From NCBI RefSeq assembly GCF_024199925.1, contig NZ_JANADR010000001.1:9241501-9305500 (forward strand): a stretch of 64,000 nt of DNA. Reading direction: 5' to 3'. Below the pieces are notes generated by a model that worked only from the letters and a program-made list of their open reading frames with translations, searched no databases and had not been told where the DNA came from. This stretch comes from Bradyrhizobium sp. CCGUVB1N3. Its GTDB lineage: Bacteria > Pseudomonadota > Alphaproteobacteria > Rhizobiales > Xanthobacteraceae. Made by a program: the position numbers and the translations under genes. The stretch's first letter is position 1. The number at the start of each line of letters is the position of its first letter. This document shows, piece after piece, positions 9,323-19,336 of the stretch.

Positions 9323-10679
9323 GGAAACTGCGATCAAGGTGGAGGACCTCAGCAAGTGCTACCAGATCTACGACAAGCCGCGCGATCGTTTGAAGCAGTC
9401 CTTGCTTCCGCGGCTGCGAGCGATGATCGGCAAGCCGCCGCAGCAGTATTTTCATGAGTTCTGGGCTCTGAGAGACGTTTCCTTTGAGGTCAAGAAGGGC
9501 GAAACCGTTGGCATTGTCGGGCGCAACGGCAGCGGAAAATCGACCCTGCTGCAGATGATCTGCGGAACCGTGAATCCTAGCGGCGGCACGATCAGGGTCA
9601 ACGGTCGCGTAGCTGCTCTGTTAGAATTGGGGGCTGGTTTCCATCCGGAATTCACTGGGCGCGAGAATGTCTATATGGCCGCGACGCTCTACGGTCTGAC
9701 CCAGGCCGAGATCGACAGCCGTTTCGAGCGGATCGCTGCATTTGCCGATATTGGTGACTTCATCGAGCAACCGGTGAAGACCTATTCCAGCGGCATGTAT
9801 GTCCGTCTGGCGTTTGCGGTCATTGCGCATGTCGACGCCGACATTCTCTTGGTCGACGAAGCGCTCGCAGTCGGGGATGCGGTGTTCACCCAAAAATGCA
9901 TGCGGTTCATCAGGGAGTTTCAAAAGCACGGCACCTTGTTGTTCGTTAGTCACGATACGGCCGCCGTACAGAACCTGTGTGAATCGGCAATCTGGCTATC
10001 GCACGGCCAGGTCCAGATGACCGGCAGTTCCAGAGAGGTGTCCGAAAGCTACCTTCAATTCACGCTTCAGGAAGTTTACGGCGAAGAAGCCAAGTTGATC
10101 TCGGTTGCGTCAGACGAGCTGACGGGAGGGCCGGCGTCTCAAACATCGGTAGTGGACCCGAACACGGCCCCAATCGTGGATTATGGCGCTGTGGCCAGCG
10201 TACAGGACAATACCAACGCAGCTGCCGGCTGGAAAACCGGCCGTGCCGAAATTCAGTCTGTTTCTTTGACGAAATTGTCTGCCGGTCCCGAGGGGGTCTA
10301 CGCGGGCGGCGAGCGTGTTCGCATGACTGTCCGCGCCAAAGCACATAGTCCGCTCGACAAGCCAATCCTTGGATTTCTGATCCGCGACCGCTTGGGGCAG
10401 GACCTATTCGGAGAGAACACCCTTCCATTTACTGATCGGATGCCGGTACGCATCAAGCCGGACACGATATTTGAAGGCGTGTTTGAATTCCGTTTGCCGA
10501 TGCTCCCGAACGGGCAGTATGCCGTCATGGCGTCCGTCGCAGACGGGGATCGCCATGACAACATCCAGCATCATTGGATGCATGATGCGTTGATCGTCAA
10601 CGTCGCTTCAAGCAAGGTTCGTTACGGACTCGTCGGCATTCCGTTCGAGCGGGTCGAGTTGCAGGTTAAGAATGATTAA
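9312..10679 (+). CDS. wzt: Polysaccharide ABC exporter ATPase Wzt with C-terminal carbohydrate-binding domain
   Basis: The ATG at 9312 was chosen because it starts the usual MSSRETAIKVEDLSKCY; an upstream GTG at 9270 lies inside wzm. The 455-residue protein has Walker A GRNGSGKST, signature YSSGMYVRLAFA, Walker B ILLVDEALAVGD and an H-loop SHD. Beyond residue 290 there is a beta-sandwich of the Wzt_C type (MTVRAKAHSPLDKPILGFLIRD, LPMLPNGQYAV). In E. coli O8/O9a this domain recognises the capped non-reducing end of the finished chain. Its presence suggests export of a terminally modified polymer, and the downstream 1,864-residue protein with a methyltransferase domain could supply such a cap. 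Confidence 0.93.
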   Translation: MSSRETAIKVEDLSKCYQIYDKPRDRLKQSLLPRLRAMIGKPPQQYFHEFWALRDVSFEVKKGETVGIVGRNGSGKSTLLQMICGTVNPSGGTIRVNGRVAALLELGAGFHPEFTGRENVYMAATLYGLTQAEIDSRFERIAAFADIGDFIEQPVKTYSSGMYVRLAFAVIAHVDADILLVDEALAVGDAVFTQKCMRFIREFQKHGTLLFVSHDTAAVQNLCESAIWLSHGQVQMTGSSREVSESYLQFTLQEVYGEEAKLISVASDELTGGPASQTSVVDPNTAPIVDYGAVASVQDNTNAAAGWKTGRAEIQSVSLTKLSAGPEGVYAGGERVRMTVRAKAHSPLDKPILGFLIRDRLGQDLFGENTLPFTDRMPVRIKPDTIFEGVFEFRLPMLPNGQYAVMASVADGDRHDNIQHHWMHDALIVNVASSKVRYGLVGIPFERVELQVKND

Positions 10680-13600
10680 ACGGACGCTCCACGAGCTCTA
10701 CGCCAACCACACCGGAAAGATGTCCGACAAGTGGTCGCTCTATCTCGATGAATATGATCGCCTATTCTCGTCGATGCGGGATCGTCCCGTCCGGCTGCTT
10801 GAGATTGGAGTCCAGAACGGCGGCTCGCTCGAGATCTGGTCTCAATTCTTTCCGAATGCGGAAGCGATCGTTGGCTGTGACATCAATCAGGATTGCAAGG
10901 TCCTGACGTACGATGATCCGCGCATCGGCGTCGTCATCGGCGATGCGAATGACCCGCAGACGCGGCAGTCGGTTCTGCAGCGGTCGCCACAGTTCGACAT
11001 CGTGATCGACGACGGGTCACATCTGTCCTCGGATATCGTCAAGACCTTCGCTCTCTATTTTCCGAATCTTTCGGAGGGCGGCCTCTTCATCGCCGAGGAT
11101 TTGCATTGCAGCTACTGGGATCGTTTCGAAGGCGGACTCTACCACCCCTATTCCTCGATCTTTTTTTTCAAACGCCTTGCCGATGTCATCAACCATGAGC
11201 ATTGGGGGGTGCCCGAGGCCCGCGGCGAAGTTTTGCGCGGCATATTTGAGGAATACGGCTGCGGGCTAGATGAAGAAACCTTGGCGCTGGTTCATTCGGT
11301 CGAATTTATCAATTCGATGTGCGTCGTGAGGAAATCGGCCGCTGCAAAGAACGGCCTCGGTCTGCGCGTTATTTCCGGCCGCGCGGAGCTGGTTCTTCCG
11401 GCCAACAAGGAATGGAGCGGCACTCCGTACAAACTGGATCCGATCTTCGACCAGACCAAGAATATCTGGAGCAATCTATCTTCGTCGCCCGAACAGATGC
11501 TCCCTGAGATGGCGCGCGACCTTGCTGCGTCAACCGATATCATCTCGGGTCTTAAGCGCGATCTCGCCGCGTCAGCCGAGGCAATCTCGGATCTCAAGCA
11601 GGGAAGCGAGCAGCTAAGCAATCAGCTGGATGAAATTCTAGGATCGACCAGTTGGCGCATAATGGCGACACCGCGGCGCCTTTTAACTGGCATGCGAAGT
11701 CTGGAGTTCGATGCCTCCCGGATCTCCAGTCTTCGTCCGATCCTCGGTGCACGCGTGAAGTCGCTCCGGCGCTTCCTTTCAAATAGCAATGTGGCCAGAG
11801 TCGAACGTCTTCGTAAGTTCGTTCTGCGACGCGGTTTCGCGTTTTATCAACAGCACATGAGGCAGACCCAGCTGGGTCGCGCTATCGGGCAGTATATTCG
11901 TGACCGTGGGCTGATCAGTTCCTTCGACGTCTATTCAAGTGTGCTCCAGGATGGCGACCCGAAAGCCGCCTTCCGCACCTCGGACGCTGAGCTCATTTCG
12001 CAGGTGCCAGGCTATCATCTGAGCCCTCCGCTCAATTTCGAAGTGGCCGACGACCTCGCCGTTCGCCCCTCCGTCAACGTGCTGTTGCCCAGTCTCCGCC
12101 TCAAGCACATGTCCGGCGGTCCCATCACCGCGCTGCTGCTCGCGTCCATGCTAGCGGAGCGCGGAGAGCGCATTCGGCTGATTGCGTGCGATGCGCCGCT
12201 GGAGGGTGAAGACGCCGCCTTGTTCCCATACATGGAGAGGTTACTAAACCGGCCGGTCGACAGGGATCGTATTGAGATCGTCGATGGATTCGACCGCACC
12301 AGACCGATCTCGATCGGCATTCGTGACGTATTTTTCGCGACCGCCTGGTGGACTGCACAGATTGCGACTTACGCTGTTGCCAAGACTGTCAACAAGACTT
12401 TCATTTACCTGATTCAGGATTTCGAGCCGATCTTGCACGAAGGTTCCACCCTTCAGGCTCGCGCGTTCGAAACCTACGGTCTGCCGCATATCCCAGTGAT
12501 CAATACTCGACTCCTGCTCGATCATTTGATTCAGGAAGGTGCCGGACGCTTCGCAGATCCCGGGTTTGTGGCCGACGCGCTATGGTTCAATCCGGCTCTC
12601 GATCGCGGCCATTATTTTCCCGTCGCTTCTCCACCATCTGGCAAGAAAGTACTGTTGTTCTATGCGCGCCCAAGCATAGCTCGCCGCAATCTGTTCGAAC
12701 TTGGTCTAGTCGCGCTGCGTCGGGCCGTTGCGTCCGGCGCCATCGACAAAGACAACTGGGAAGTGTGGGCGATGGGCGAAAAGATTCCGCCGATTGCACT
12801 CGGCGAAGGCGTCACGCTCAATCCGCTGCCATGGATGAGCTTTGACGAATATGCCCGGCGCGTGCGTACCGCAGATCTAATGCTGTCGCTAATGCTGTCG
12901 CCACATCCGAGCTATCCGCCATTGGAAATGGCTGCCTCGGGTAAGCTGGTCGTCACCAACAGTTTCTCGGTGAAAACGGCGGAGCGGCTGCGGGCGCTCT
13001 CGCCCAACATCATCGTTGCGGAGCCTACTGCTGAAAGCATAGGGCAGGCGGTTGTAAATGCGGCGGGGCGGATTAATTGCGGACTACCGAGTTACGATCC
13101 CTCCGGCGCGATGGAATTACCAACTGACTGGGATCAGAGCCTAAACGGAATAGCTTCGGAATTGATTGCGCGACTGGAGGGCATCCGCAAGTCCACGCAG
13201 GAAATGACGCAGTTTGCTGCGCCAGGCCTGCCGTACTCGCCGAAGAGCGACTACGAAGTATATCGCAAGACGAGCCTCGCTCGTCGTCGCTCGGGTGGAA
13301 TGTACCACCAGACGCCCGGCCTGCTTTCGTTCGTAACCACGGCCTACAATACCGAACCTCGATTTCTCGAAGAGCTTGGCAATAGCGTTTTTCTTCAAGA
13401 TGGCGGGATGCATTTCGAATGGCTAATCCTTGACAACGGCTCCACAGAGGAGGGGACGCGTCACGCCCTCGCAAGGCTCGCGCGACATCCCGGCGTGCGG
13501 CTCGAGCGCGTTGAGAACAATCTCGGCATCGTTGGTGGAATGCGGTACTGCCTCGAGCGGGCGTCCGGCCGCTATATTCTGCCGCTCGATTCCGACGATC

Positions 13601-16266
13601 TAGTTGAGCCCGATTGCGTCCACGTTCTCACTCGCTTTATCGAGGATAACAATTATCCCGCCTTGCTCTTCACCGATGAAGACAAGCTGGATTCAGGGCG
13701 ATTTCATTCGGCGTATTTCAAGCCGGATTGGGATCCCGTGCTGTTCGTTCACTCATGCTACATCGCCCACCTTTGTGCCATCGATCGCGAATTGGCAATC
13801 CAGCTTGGCTTATACAGCGATACCTCTGCCGAAGGTTGTCACGACTGGGACAGCTTCTTCCGTTTTATGTTCGCCGGCAAAGAGCCGAAGCATGTTCCGG
13901 AAGCCCTCTACAGTTGGCGGATGCATACTGCATCGACATCCGGAAACATCGAATCGAAGTCTTACATTACCGAGTCGCACCGTCAGACTCTGCAGAGGTT
14001 TCTGGATCGCTCCGGCGCTACGAACATCGAACTCGTGAACAGTCCGCTGTTCCAGTACAATGTGGATTGGTGGTTTCGGCGAAAGCGATCGAATGAGCAA
14101 TCGATCCAGACGATTCTGATTGGCGCAGCGGATAACGCCGTGGAAGCGGTCGCGGACCCAACGGCGATTGTGTTGGGGCGCGGAAGCCTTGCCGATCTCG
14201 CCGATGCCGTCGATGGGATCGGCAGTGATCTGGTCCATTTGCTAATGCCGGGCGTTTTGCCACTCGACGATGAGTGGCGCTGGGACGCCATGGCGCTTCT
14301 TGAATTGTTCACCGATGCGGTGATGGTCGGAGGCCGGTTACATGATGGCTCCGTGATCGTCGATGGCCCACGCGTTTTCGGCTTCGGCGACGGCTGCGAT
14401 TGTCCGGAGCGGGGACGCCAGCTAACCGACCCCGGTGAAGGCGCGCGCATGTGGAAGGCGCATTCGGTTTCGGCGGTTTCTACGGCGCATTGCGTGGTCA
14501 GGACATCGTTTCTAAGGCAGTGCCTGGCAGAACTGCGGCGCGAAGTCGTCGGGATGGAAATGCTCGGCCCCTGGCTCGGGGCGATGGCAGCAGAGGCAGG
14601 CAAGCGAGTGGTCTATTCGCCATTCATGGTTGGCCGCCTCGAGGGAACCGACGCGGCGGTCGCTTCCGGGACTGAGACCGCGCGCTGGTTGTCGCGCTTT
14701 TGGTCACAGGTCCCTGAGACGCGGTTCTACTCGCGACGTCTCGGTTTGACCCACGACACGGCCTATGCCGCCGTTTCGGAACAGGCGCGCCTTGATCACC
14801 TGCGAGTCTTGCAGCGGCGCGGGCTTCGATATGAAGACTGGCTGACAGCCGACTTAAAGTCGCGCCACGCGCGCTACCCGACGCCGGCCAACCCAGCGAC
14901 GATTTCAATCGTGACGCCAGTTTACAATGGCAGTGACCTTGATCTACTCGACGAGTTAGCGCGGGCGATCGGCCGACAGACTCTGAAACCCTCGCAATGG
15001 CTGCTGGTCGTGAATGGACCGATGCCCGGGGCCGCGCTCGCGAGGATCCATCAGCGTGCCGAAAGCGATTGGGGGGCGCGGGTGATCGTGGAGCCCGAAG
15101 CAATCGGGATTGTTGCGGCGCTGCGCCGTGGGCTCGAGGCATCGACAAGCGACTACGTCGTTCCAGTCGATGCTGACGACCTAATCACTGATGATGCCAT
15201 TCAGGTCCTGGCTCACCAGATCGACGAGAAGGGTCATCCCGACTTGCTGTTTTCGGACGAGGACGCGCTCGTCTCGGGGCGGCCGGCTGCGCCCCATCTG
15301 CGGGGAGCCTACGATCCGTTGCTATCGCTGGACAATTCTACGATCTGGCATCTCTGCGCCATGAAGCGCGAAGCTGCTATTGCTGCCGAAGTCTATAGCG
15401 ACGTGAGAGCGAATTGGTGCCAGGACTGGGACAGCGTATCCCGTATCGCCAACAGGGGCGGACGCATCGAACATGTTCCGGAAATTCTCTATCATTGGCG
15501 GCAGCACGGCGGCTCGACCACCAACAACTCGGAAGGTGACGCGCGCCAGCTGGAATCGGTCAGATATATTCTTGAAAGACAGATAGCGCGCTGCACGAAT
15601 CCGCAGAATTTTGTGATTGCCGACTGGCCCGAAAGCCGCGGTGCGCGCGAACTCTATATCGCGCGGCGGCCAAGCGATCTGCCTGAGTTTATCTGGTATG
15701 GCGACGCCCTCGCGGGCGGCCAGAAGTCTTGTGGTCAGGATGCGATCATGGTGTTCGCGGCTGATGGTGTGTCCATCGATAGCAGAAGTGTCTTCGTTGA
15801 AGCGACGCGCCTGTTTGAGCTGCACCCGCGCGTGGGCGTGCTTGGTGGCAACGTCGTCAATGCAGACAACGTCATCGTCGATGGGTGCTATATGAGAAAC
15901 ACGAGCGGCGAACTAGAGACGCCCTGGATAGGCCGCGCCGCCACTGACGGCGGGCCATATTCGTTGGCATTGAAGACGCAGGCGGTCGACCTGCCCGGCG
16001 CCGCGCTGGCGTTTTTCCGTGTCGCGGCCCTTAAACAGGTAGGGCTGTGGCCGTTGCCATCGGGAACAGATCACGCGTCGATCGCGTGGCAGACGAGTGC
16101 CGGACTTGCAGCGGGCGGCTGGACTGCGGGTTTCTCGCCTCTGATTCGTGGTCGTGTGCTAACAGCATTGAGACTTCATCACCCGGTGAGGCCGCCGTCA
16201 GCCCTAACATCTGCCGCTTTGCGCGCGCTTGTCCGCTATGGCAGGTCTTGCAATTTCGTTGTTTGA
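10672..16266 (+). CDS. Giant multidomain glycan enzyme: methyltransferase, WsaF/GT4-like and two GT-A domains
   Basis: The 1,864-residue protein overlaps wzt by 8 bases. Residues 1-220 form a class I SAM methyltransferase-like domain (VRLLEIGVQNGGS, then DIVIDDGSHLSSD) of the cephalosporin hydroxylase/TylF kind. Residues about 280-335 are heptad-rich and end with ILGSTSWRIMA, a linker common in polysaccharide glycosyltransferases. Residues about 466-800 resemble WsaF rhamnosyltransferase (MSGGPITALLLA, FIYLIQDFEPILHEG, YPPLEMAASGKLVVTN). Residues about 883-1113 are GT-A number one (LPLDSDDL, LLFTDEDK), about 1410-1640 GT-A number two (VPVDADDL, LLFSDEDA), and about 1690-1864 a further partial GT-A-like segment. 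It may build and cap part of the chain exported by Wzm/Wzt. Confidence 0.85.
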   Translation: MIKRTLHELYANHTGKMSDKWSLYLDEYDRLFSSMRDRPVRLLEIGVQNGGSLEIWSQFFPNAEAIVGCDINQDCKVLTYDDPRIGVVIGDANDPQTRQSVLQRSPQFDIVIDDGSHLSSDIVKTFALYFPNLSEGGLFIAEDLHCSYWDRFEGGLYHPYSSIFFFKRLADVINHEHWGVPEARGEVLRGIFEEYGCGLDEETLALVHSVEFINSMCVVRKSAAAKNGLGLRVISGRAELVLPANKEWSGTPYKLDPIFDQTKNIWSNLSSSPEQMLPEMARDLAASTDIISGLKRDLAASAEAISDLKQGSEQLSNQLDEILGSTSWRIMATPRRLLTGMRSLEFDASRISSLRPILGARVKSLRRFLSNSNVARVERLRKFVLRRGFAFYQQHMRQTQLGRAIGQYIRDRGLISSFDVYSSVLQDGDPKAAFRTSDAELISQVPGYHLSPPLNFEVADDLAVRPSVNVLLPSLRLKHMSGGPITALLLASMLAERGERIRLIACDAPLEGEDAALFPYMERLLNRPVDRDRIEIVDGFDRTRPISIGIRDVFFATAWWTAQIATYAVAKTVNKTFIYLIQDFEPILHEGSTLQARAFETYGLPHIPVINTRLLLDHLIQEGAGRFADPGFVADALWFNPALDRGHYFPVASPPSGKKVLLFYARPSIARRNLFELGLVALRRAVASGAIDKDNWEVWAMGEKIPPIALGEGVTLNPLPWMSFDEYARRVRTADLMLSLMLSPHPSYPPLEMAASGKLVVTNSFSVKTAERLRALSPNIIVAEPTAESIGQAVVNAAGRINCGLPSYDPSGAMELPTDWDQSLNGIASELIARLEGIRKSTQEMTQFAAPGLPYSPKSDYEVYRKTSLARRRSGGMYHQTPGLLSFVTTAYNTEPRFLEELGNSVFLQDGGMHFEWLILDNGSTEEGTRHALARLARHPGVRLERVENNLGIVGGMRYCLERASGRYILPLDSDDLVEPDCVHVLTRFIEDNNYPALLFTDEDKLDSGRFHSAYFKPDWDPVLFVHSCYIAHLCAIDRELAIQLGLYSDTSAEGCHDWDSFFRFMFAGKEPKHVPEALYSWRMHTASTSGNIESKSYITESHRQTLQRFLDRSGATNIELVNSPLFQYNVDWWFRRKRSNEQSIQTILIGAADNAVEAVADPTAIVLGRGSLADLADAVDGIGSDLVHLLMPGVLPLDDEWRWDAMALLELFTDAVMVGGRLHDGSVIVDGPRVFGFGDGCDCPERGRQLTDPGEGARMWKAHSVSAVSTAHCVVRTSFLRQCLAELRREVVGMEMLGPWLGAMAAEAGKRVVYSPFMVGRLEGTDAAVASGTETARWLSRFWSQVPETRFYSRRLGLTHDTAYAAVSEQARLDHLRVLQRRGLRYEDWLTADLKSRHARYPTPANPATISIVTPVYNGSDLDLLDELARAIGRQTLKPSQWLLVVNGPMPGAALARIHQRAESDWGARVIVEPEAIGIVAALRRGLEASTSDYVVPVDADDLITDDAIQVLAHQIDEKGHPDLLFSDEDALVSGRPAAPHLRGAYDPLLSLDNSTIWHLCAMKREAAIAAEVYSDVRANWCQDWDSVSRIANRGGRIEHVPEILYHWRQHGGSTTNNSEGDARQLESVRYILERQIARCTNPQNFVIADWPESRGARELYIARRPSDLPEFIWYGDALAGGQKSCGQDAIMVFAADGVSIDSRSVFVEATRLFELHPRVGVLGGNVVNADNVIVDGCYMRNTSGELETPWIGRAATDGGPYSLALKTQAVDLPGAALAFFRVAALKQVGLWPLPSGTDHASIAWQTSAGLAAGGWTAGFSPLIRGRVLTALRLHHPVRPPSALTSAALRALVRYGRSCNFVV

Positions 16267-16304
16267 AAGGCCCATGCGGGCCGTTCACCTGGAAGCGTTG
16301 GCTG

Positions 16305-18140
16305 ATGACCGGACGATTAAGTTCTGTGGTATCTCCCAAAGTAGGATATTGGCTGCTCGTAGCTCTCAGCGCCGTGCCGGCGGTTTATCTACTGTTCGCA
16401 GTCCAGTATTCCGCGATCACTGTACCATTCTGGGATCATACCGAGCTCATCCATTGGATTGCCGACTGGCGAGAGGGTAATTTTCACGTCTCGAGTCTTT
16501 GGGCACCTCACAATCACACCAGGCCGCTCGTCTATCGACTAGTGATGCTGATGAACGCCGTCGCGACAGATTGGGATGTCCGGTCGGAATACATCTATCT
16601 CTATCTGTCTATCTACGGGACGTTTGCATGTTTCGTCTGGTTGGCGCGTCGTCTGATCGGTGAAGCGAACGCGGTGTTTCCGGTCACGCTCCTGTCGGTT
16701 TCGCTCATCCTGTTTTCGCCGGTCGGCCACAACAATCACTGGTGGTCGATGATGTTTCAGCTCGATGCCACCAACTTCTTCATCGCGCTGAGCTTCTTGT
16801 TGGTGTTTACACGGCCAGAGATCTGGAGCTGCCATGTTGTCGCGGCGGTCAGTTGCTGGTTGGCAGCGTTTACGTTGACCAATGGCTTCTTTGCTTTCGT
16901 CGCCATCATAATCACATTCCAGCTATCCGCGACGAAGTTCACGCGGCCGGACCGGTTCGCTGTGTTTTGGGTAATCAATCTGCTGGTTGCATCCGCTTGC
17001 TATCTACCGGGCATGCAAATGGAAAGCAGTTCGACGCACCCAAGCGCGTTGGAACTGCTGGAATTCTCTCTGACATATCTTGGTGCTCCTCTCGGCGGAC
17101 TGCTTTGGTTTCCATATCGCAGTATGTTCCAATTGCCGATGTCGATCGCGGTCAACTTGATATGCGGCAGCATTCTGCTGGTGACCTGCGCAGCGCTAAG
17201 CCTGGATGCGTTGCCGCGACTGCGCAAGCGCCATCCGGCAGCGATGGTTCTATTTGGCTTCGCGGGTTTTGCGATGCTGTCGGCGGTCGCAACGGGCTGG
17301 GCGCGAGCCACTTTTGACGAGTACGGCGTGGCCAACGGAAATGCCAGCCGTTACACCATCTTCGGCTCCTATTTGTTGCTCGGTCAGGTTTACTATGTCG
17401 GCGCCGCTCTGGTGCAAGGATGGTGGGGTGAACAAGCTCACTCGATACTTGCGCGCCGTGTCGTTTTTGTGCTGGCGGGATTCTTTGCCTGCGCGGCGTT
17501 CGTAAGCTACGGCCGGGCATGGCGAGTCTATGCCGACGCACACGAATTCAACCGTAGTCTAGCGCAGACTTATGTCTGGGGACTCGATCCGGTTCCTGAG
17601 GATCGCTTCATACATCCTAGGCCGGAAGCGGTGGCCTATCTGAAACGCCAGCTTCAATTGCTCGAACTGGGTCCCTACGGTAATCGGGCTTATGTCAAAG
17701 CGCAATCTCCAGTAGGCAGCTTCAGCAAGCCCGTGTATTTGTCCGCCGCGCGGACGGTCAGGCAGCGCTTCGTTGCCACCGATGATGGCCTCAAGCGGTT
17801 ATCTTTGAAATTCGTCACGCCAAATGGCAAGGCGACAACTGGCGTCGTGAGATGGCAACTGTCGGAAGTCGGGAGCCAGGAGCCGCTCGCGCGCGGCGAT
17901 GTCGAAGCCGGCGGGGCGCGGGATTGGGCGACAATGACTCTCAGGCTTCCCTATGTCGTGGCCAGCAGGGGGCGGACCTACGAGTTGGCCTTGTCGGGCA
18001 CCGGCGAGGACTCTACCGCCCTCGGCTTGCCACTCTATGAGCCTGTCGAGAGCAGCGGTCAGCCAGTATTGCTGTCAGACGATGGCGATGCGCAGCACGG
18101 GCGTTTCGTCATGGAATTGACGACGGAGTATGCGAAGTGA
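16305..18140 (+). CDS. Polytopic GT-C-like membrane protein with C-terminal periplasmic domain
   Basis: The ATG at 16305 (MTGRLSS) was chosen; the frame is open farther upstream but would overlap the giant gene. The 611-residue protein begins with a membrane helix, then an acidic first outer loop VPFWDHTELIHWIADWREG, followed by about ten more helices. The C-terminal part is soluble and beta-rich (SVRQRFVATDDGLKRLSLKFVTP). An acidic residue pair in the first outer loop and this topology are seen in GT-C glycosyltransferases that use polyprenyl-phosphate sugars in the periplasm. The GtrB-like gene that follows, overlapping by 4 bases, would make such a donor. Confidence 0.6.
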   Translation: MTGRLSSVVSPKVGYWLLVALSAVPAVYLLFAVQYSAITVPFWDHTELIHWIADWREGNFHVSSLWAPHNHTRPLVYRLVMLMNAVATDWDVRSEYIYLYLSIYGTFACFVWLARRLIGEANAVFPVTLLSVSLILFSPVGHNNHWWSMMFQLDATNFFIALSFLLVFTRPEIWSCHVVAAVSCWLAAFTLTNGFFAFVAIIITFQLSATKFTRPDRFAVFWVINLLVASACYLPGMQMESSSTHPSALELLEFSLTYLGAPLGGLLWFPYRSMFQLPMSIAVNLICGSILLVTCAALSLDALPRLRKRHPAAMVLFGFAGFAMLSAVATGWARATFDEYGVANGNASRYTIFGSYLLLGQVYYVGAALVQGWWGEQAHSILARRVVFVLAGFFACAAFVSYGRAWRVYADAHEFNRSLAQTYVWGLDPVPEDRFIHPRPEAVAYLKRQLQLLELGPYGNRAYVKAQSPVGSFSKPVYLSAARTVRQRFVATDDGLKRLSLKFVTPNGKATTGVVRWQLSEVGSQEPLARGDVEAGGARDWATMTLRLPYVVASRGRTYELALSGTGEDSTALGLPLYEPVESSGQPVLLSDDGDAQHGRFVMELTTEYAK

Positions 18141-19084
18141 ACAACGATCGGCCACTACCACGCATTACGATTGCCTGCCCTGTATATAATGAGGAAGCCG
18201 TCGTTCCATTGTTCTTCGGACGGATACTGCCGGTCATCGAGGAGCTGTCGGCGCGGTATCGCGTCGAGCTGCTGTTTCTCAATAATGCCTCAACAGACGG
18301 GACCTATGCCGAAATTTGCAAGCTGCGCGCTCAATATGACTTCGTCTATGTGATCACGCTGAGCGCTAATGTCGGCTACCAGCGTTCGCTGGAATGCGGA
18401 TTGCGCAACGCGCAGGGCGAGGTGATCGCCTTTATCGACGTCGATTGCGAAGACCCACCCGAAATGCTGTTGGATTTTGTTAGCTACTATGAGAAGGGCT
18501 TCGACATCGTCTATGGGGCGCGAGTCGACCGCGAGGAGGCTCGACCCGTCAAGACGCTACGCAAGTTCTTCTACCATGTCGTGCGGTTGCTGGCGGACGA
18601 AGATATTATCCTGTACATGGCCGAGTTCTCGTTGCTTACTTCCGAAGTTCGCGATGCCATTGTAAACGACCACAACTCATTCCCGTTCATCCGTGCGTCG
18701 ATCTCGCGGATCGGGTATAAACGGATTGGTCTACCCTACAAGCGGCAACGCCGCATCGCCGGGAAGACAAACTACAATCTCGTTGGAATGACGATCTTTG
18801 CGATCGCCGGCATCCTGTCATCGACCACATTACCCTTGCGCTTGCCAATCTATGCGCTTCCGGTATGGCTCCTGCTCACAGCCATATTGGGATCTGCATA
18901 CATCCTGACCCAAAGCCCGTGGCTGCTGCTGCTGAACCTGTTGTGCGGCTGCACGTATTTCGGATTTACTGCGGCGTTCACGGCGCTTTACGTAGCCCGG
19001 TCCTACAAGAATGGCCTCGGGCGGCCAAACTTTGCGGTGAACCGCCGATACACACACGCCCAACGTACGGTCGCAGCGTCGTGA
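18137..19084 (+). CDS. GtrB/DPM1-like polyprenyl-phosphate glycosyltransferase
   Basis: The 315-residue protein starts at a GTG within the preceding stop (GTGA). The GT2 domain has IACPVYNEEAVVP, ELLFLNNASTDGT, the metal motif FIDVDCEDPPEML, and the family block KRQRRIAGKTNYNLVGM just before two C-terminal membrane helices. This matches GtrB/ArnC-type enzymes, which move a hexose from UDP- or GDP-sugar onto undecaprenyl phosphate on the cytoplasmic side. The sugar is not known. A usual GtrB partner, the GtrA flippase, is found at 35901. Confidence 0.85.
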   Translation: MNNDRPLPRITIACPVYNEEAVVPLFFGRILPVIEELSARYRVELLFLNNASTDGTYAEICKLRAQYDFVYVITLSANVGYQRSLECGLRNAQGEVIAFIDVDCEDPPEMLLDFVSYYEKGFDIVYGARVDREEARPVKTLRKFFYHVVRLLADEDIILYMAEFSLLTSEVRDAIVNDHNSFPFIRASISRIGYKRIGLPYKRQRRIAGKTNYNLVGMTIFAIAGILSSTTLPLRLPIYALPVWLLLTAILGSAYILTQSPWLLLLNLLCGCTYFGFTAAFTALYVARSYKNGLGRPNFAVNRRYTHAQRTVAAS

Positions 19085-19257
19085 ACGAGCGCGGCGCCCC
19101 CGGGAGGGCTGGTTGGTACCTGACGTTACGATTTCGCGCCGCGCCGGGCTCTCCTCTTGCGACGGGGGTCTATCGAGTAAGGCCCGGATTTCCTTGATTT
19201 TGGCCGGGCGTGCCGATAAGGGTTTTCAGCATTTGCCCCAAAAAAGGGACTTGCTTG

Positions 19258-19273
19258 GTCCAGACATCTGGAC
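19258..19273. promoter_or_regulatory. Perfect 16-bp dyad upstream of rfbF
   Basis: Seven-base arms GTCCAGA and TCTGGAC face each other across two bases, about 64 bases before the rfbF start in a 252-base gap that has no gene. It could be an operator for the downstream CDP-sugar operon. A role as an RNA hairpin is less likely because the loop would be too tight. No regulator is implied by sequence. Confidence 0.35.
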
Positions 19274-19336
19274 GCAACGCCTTATGCTGCTGGCCCATTC
19301 GCGGTAGTTCCGCTCTCGAGTTGACTGGGAGACAAG

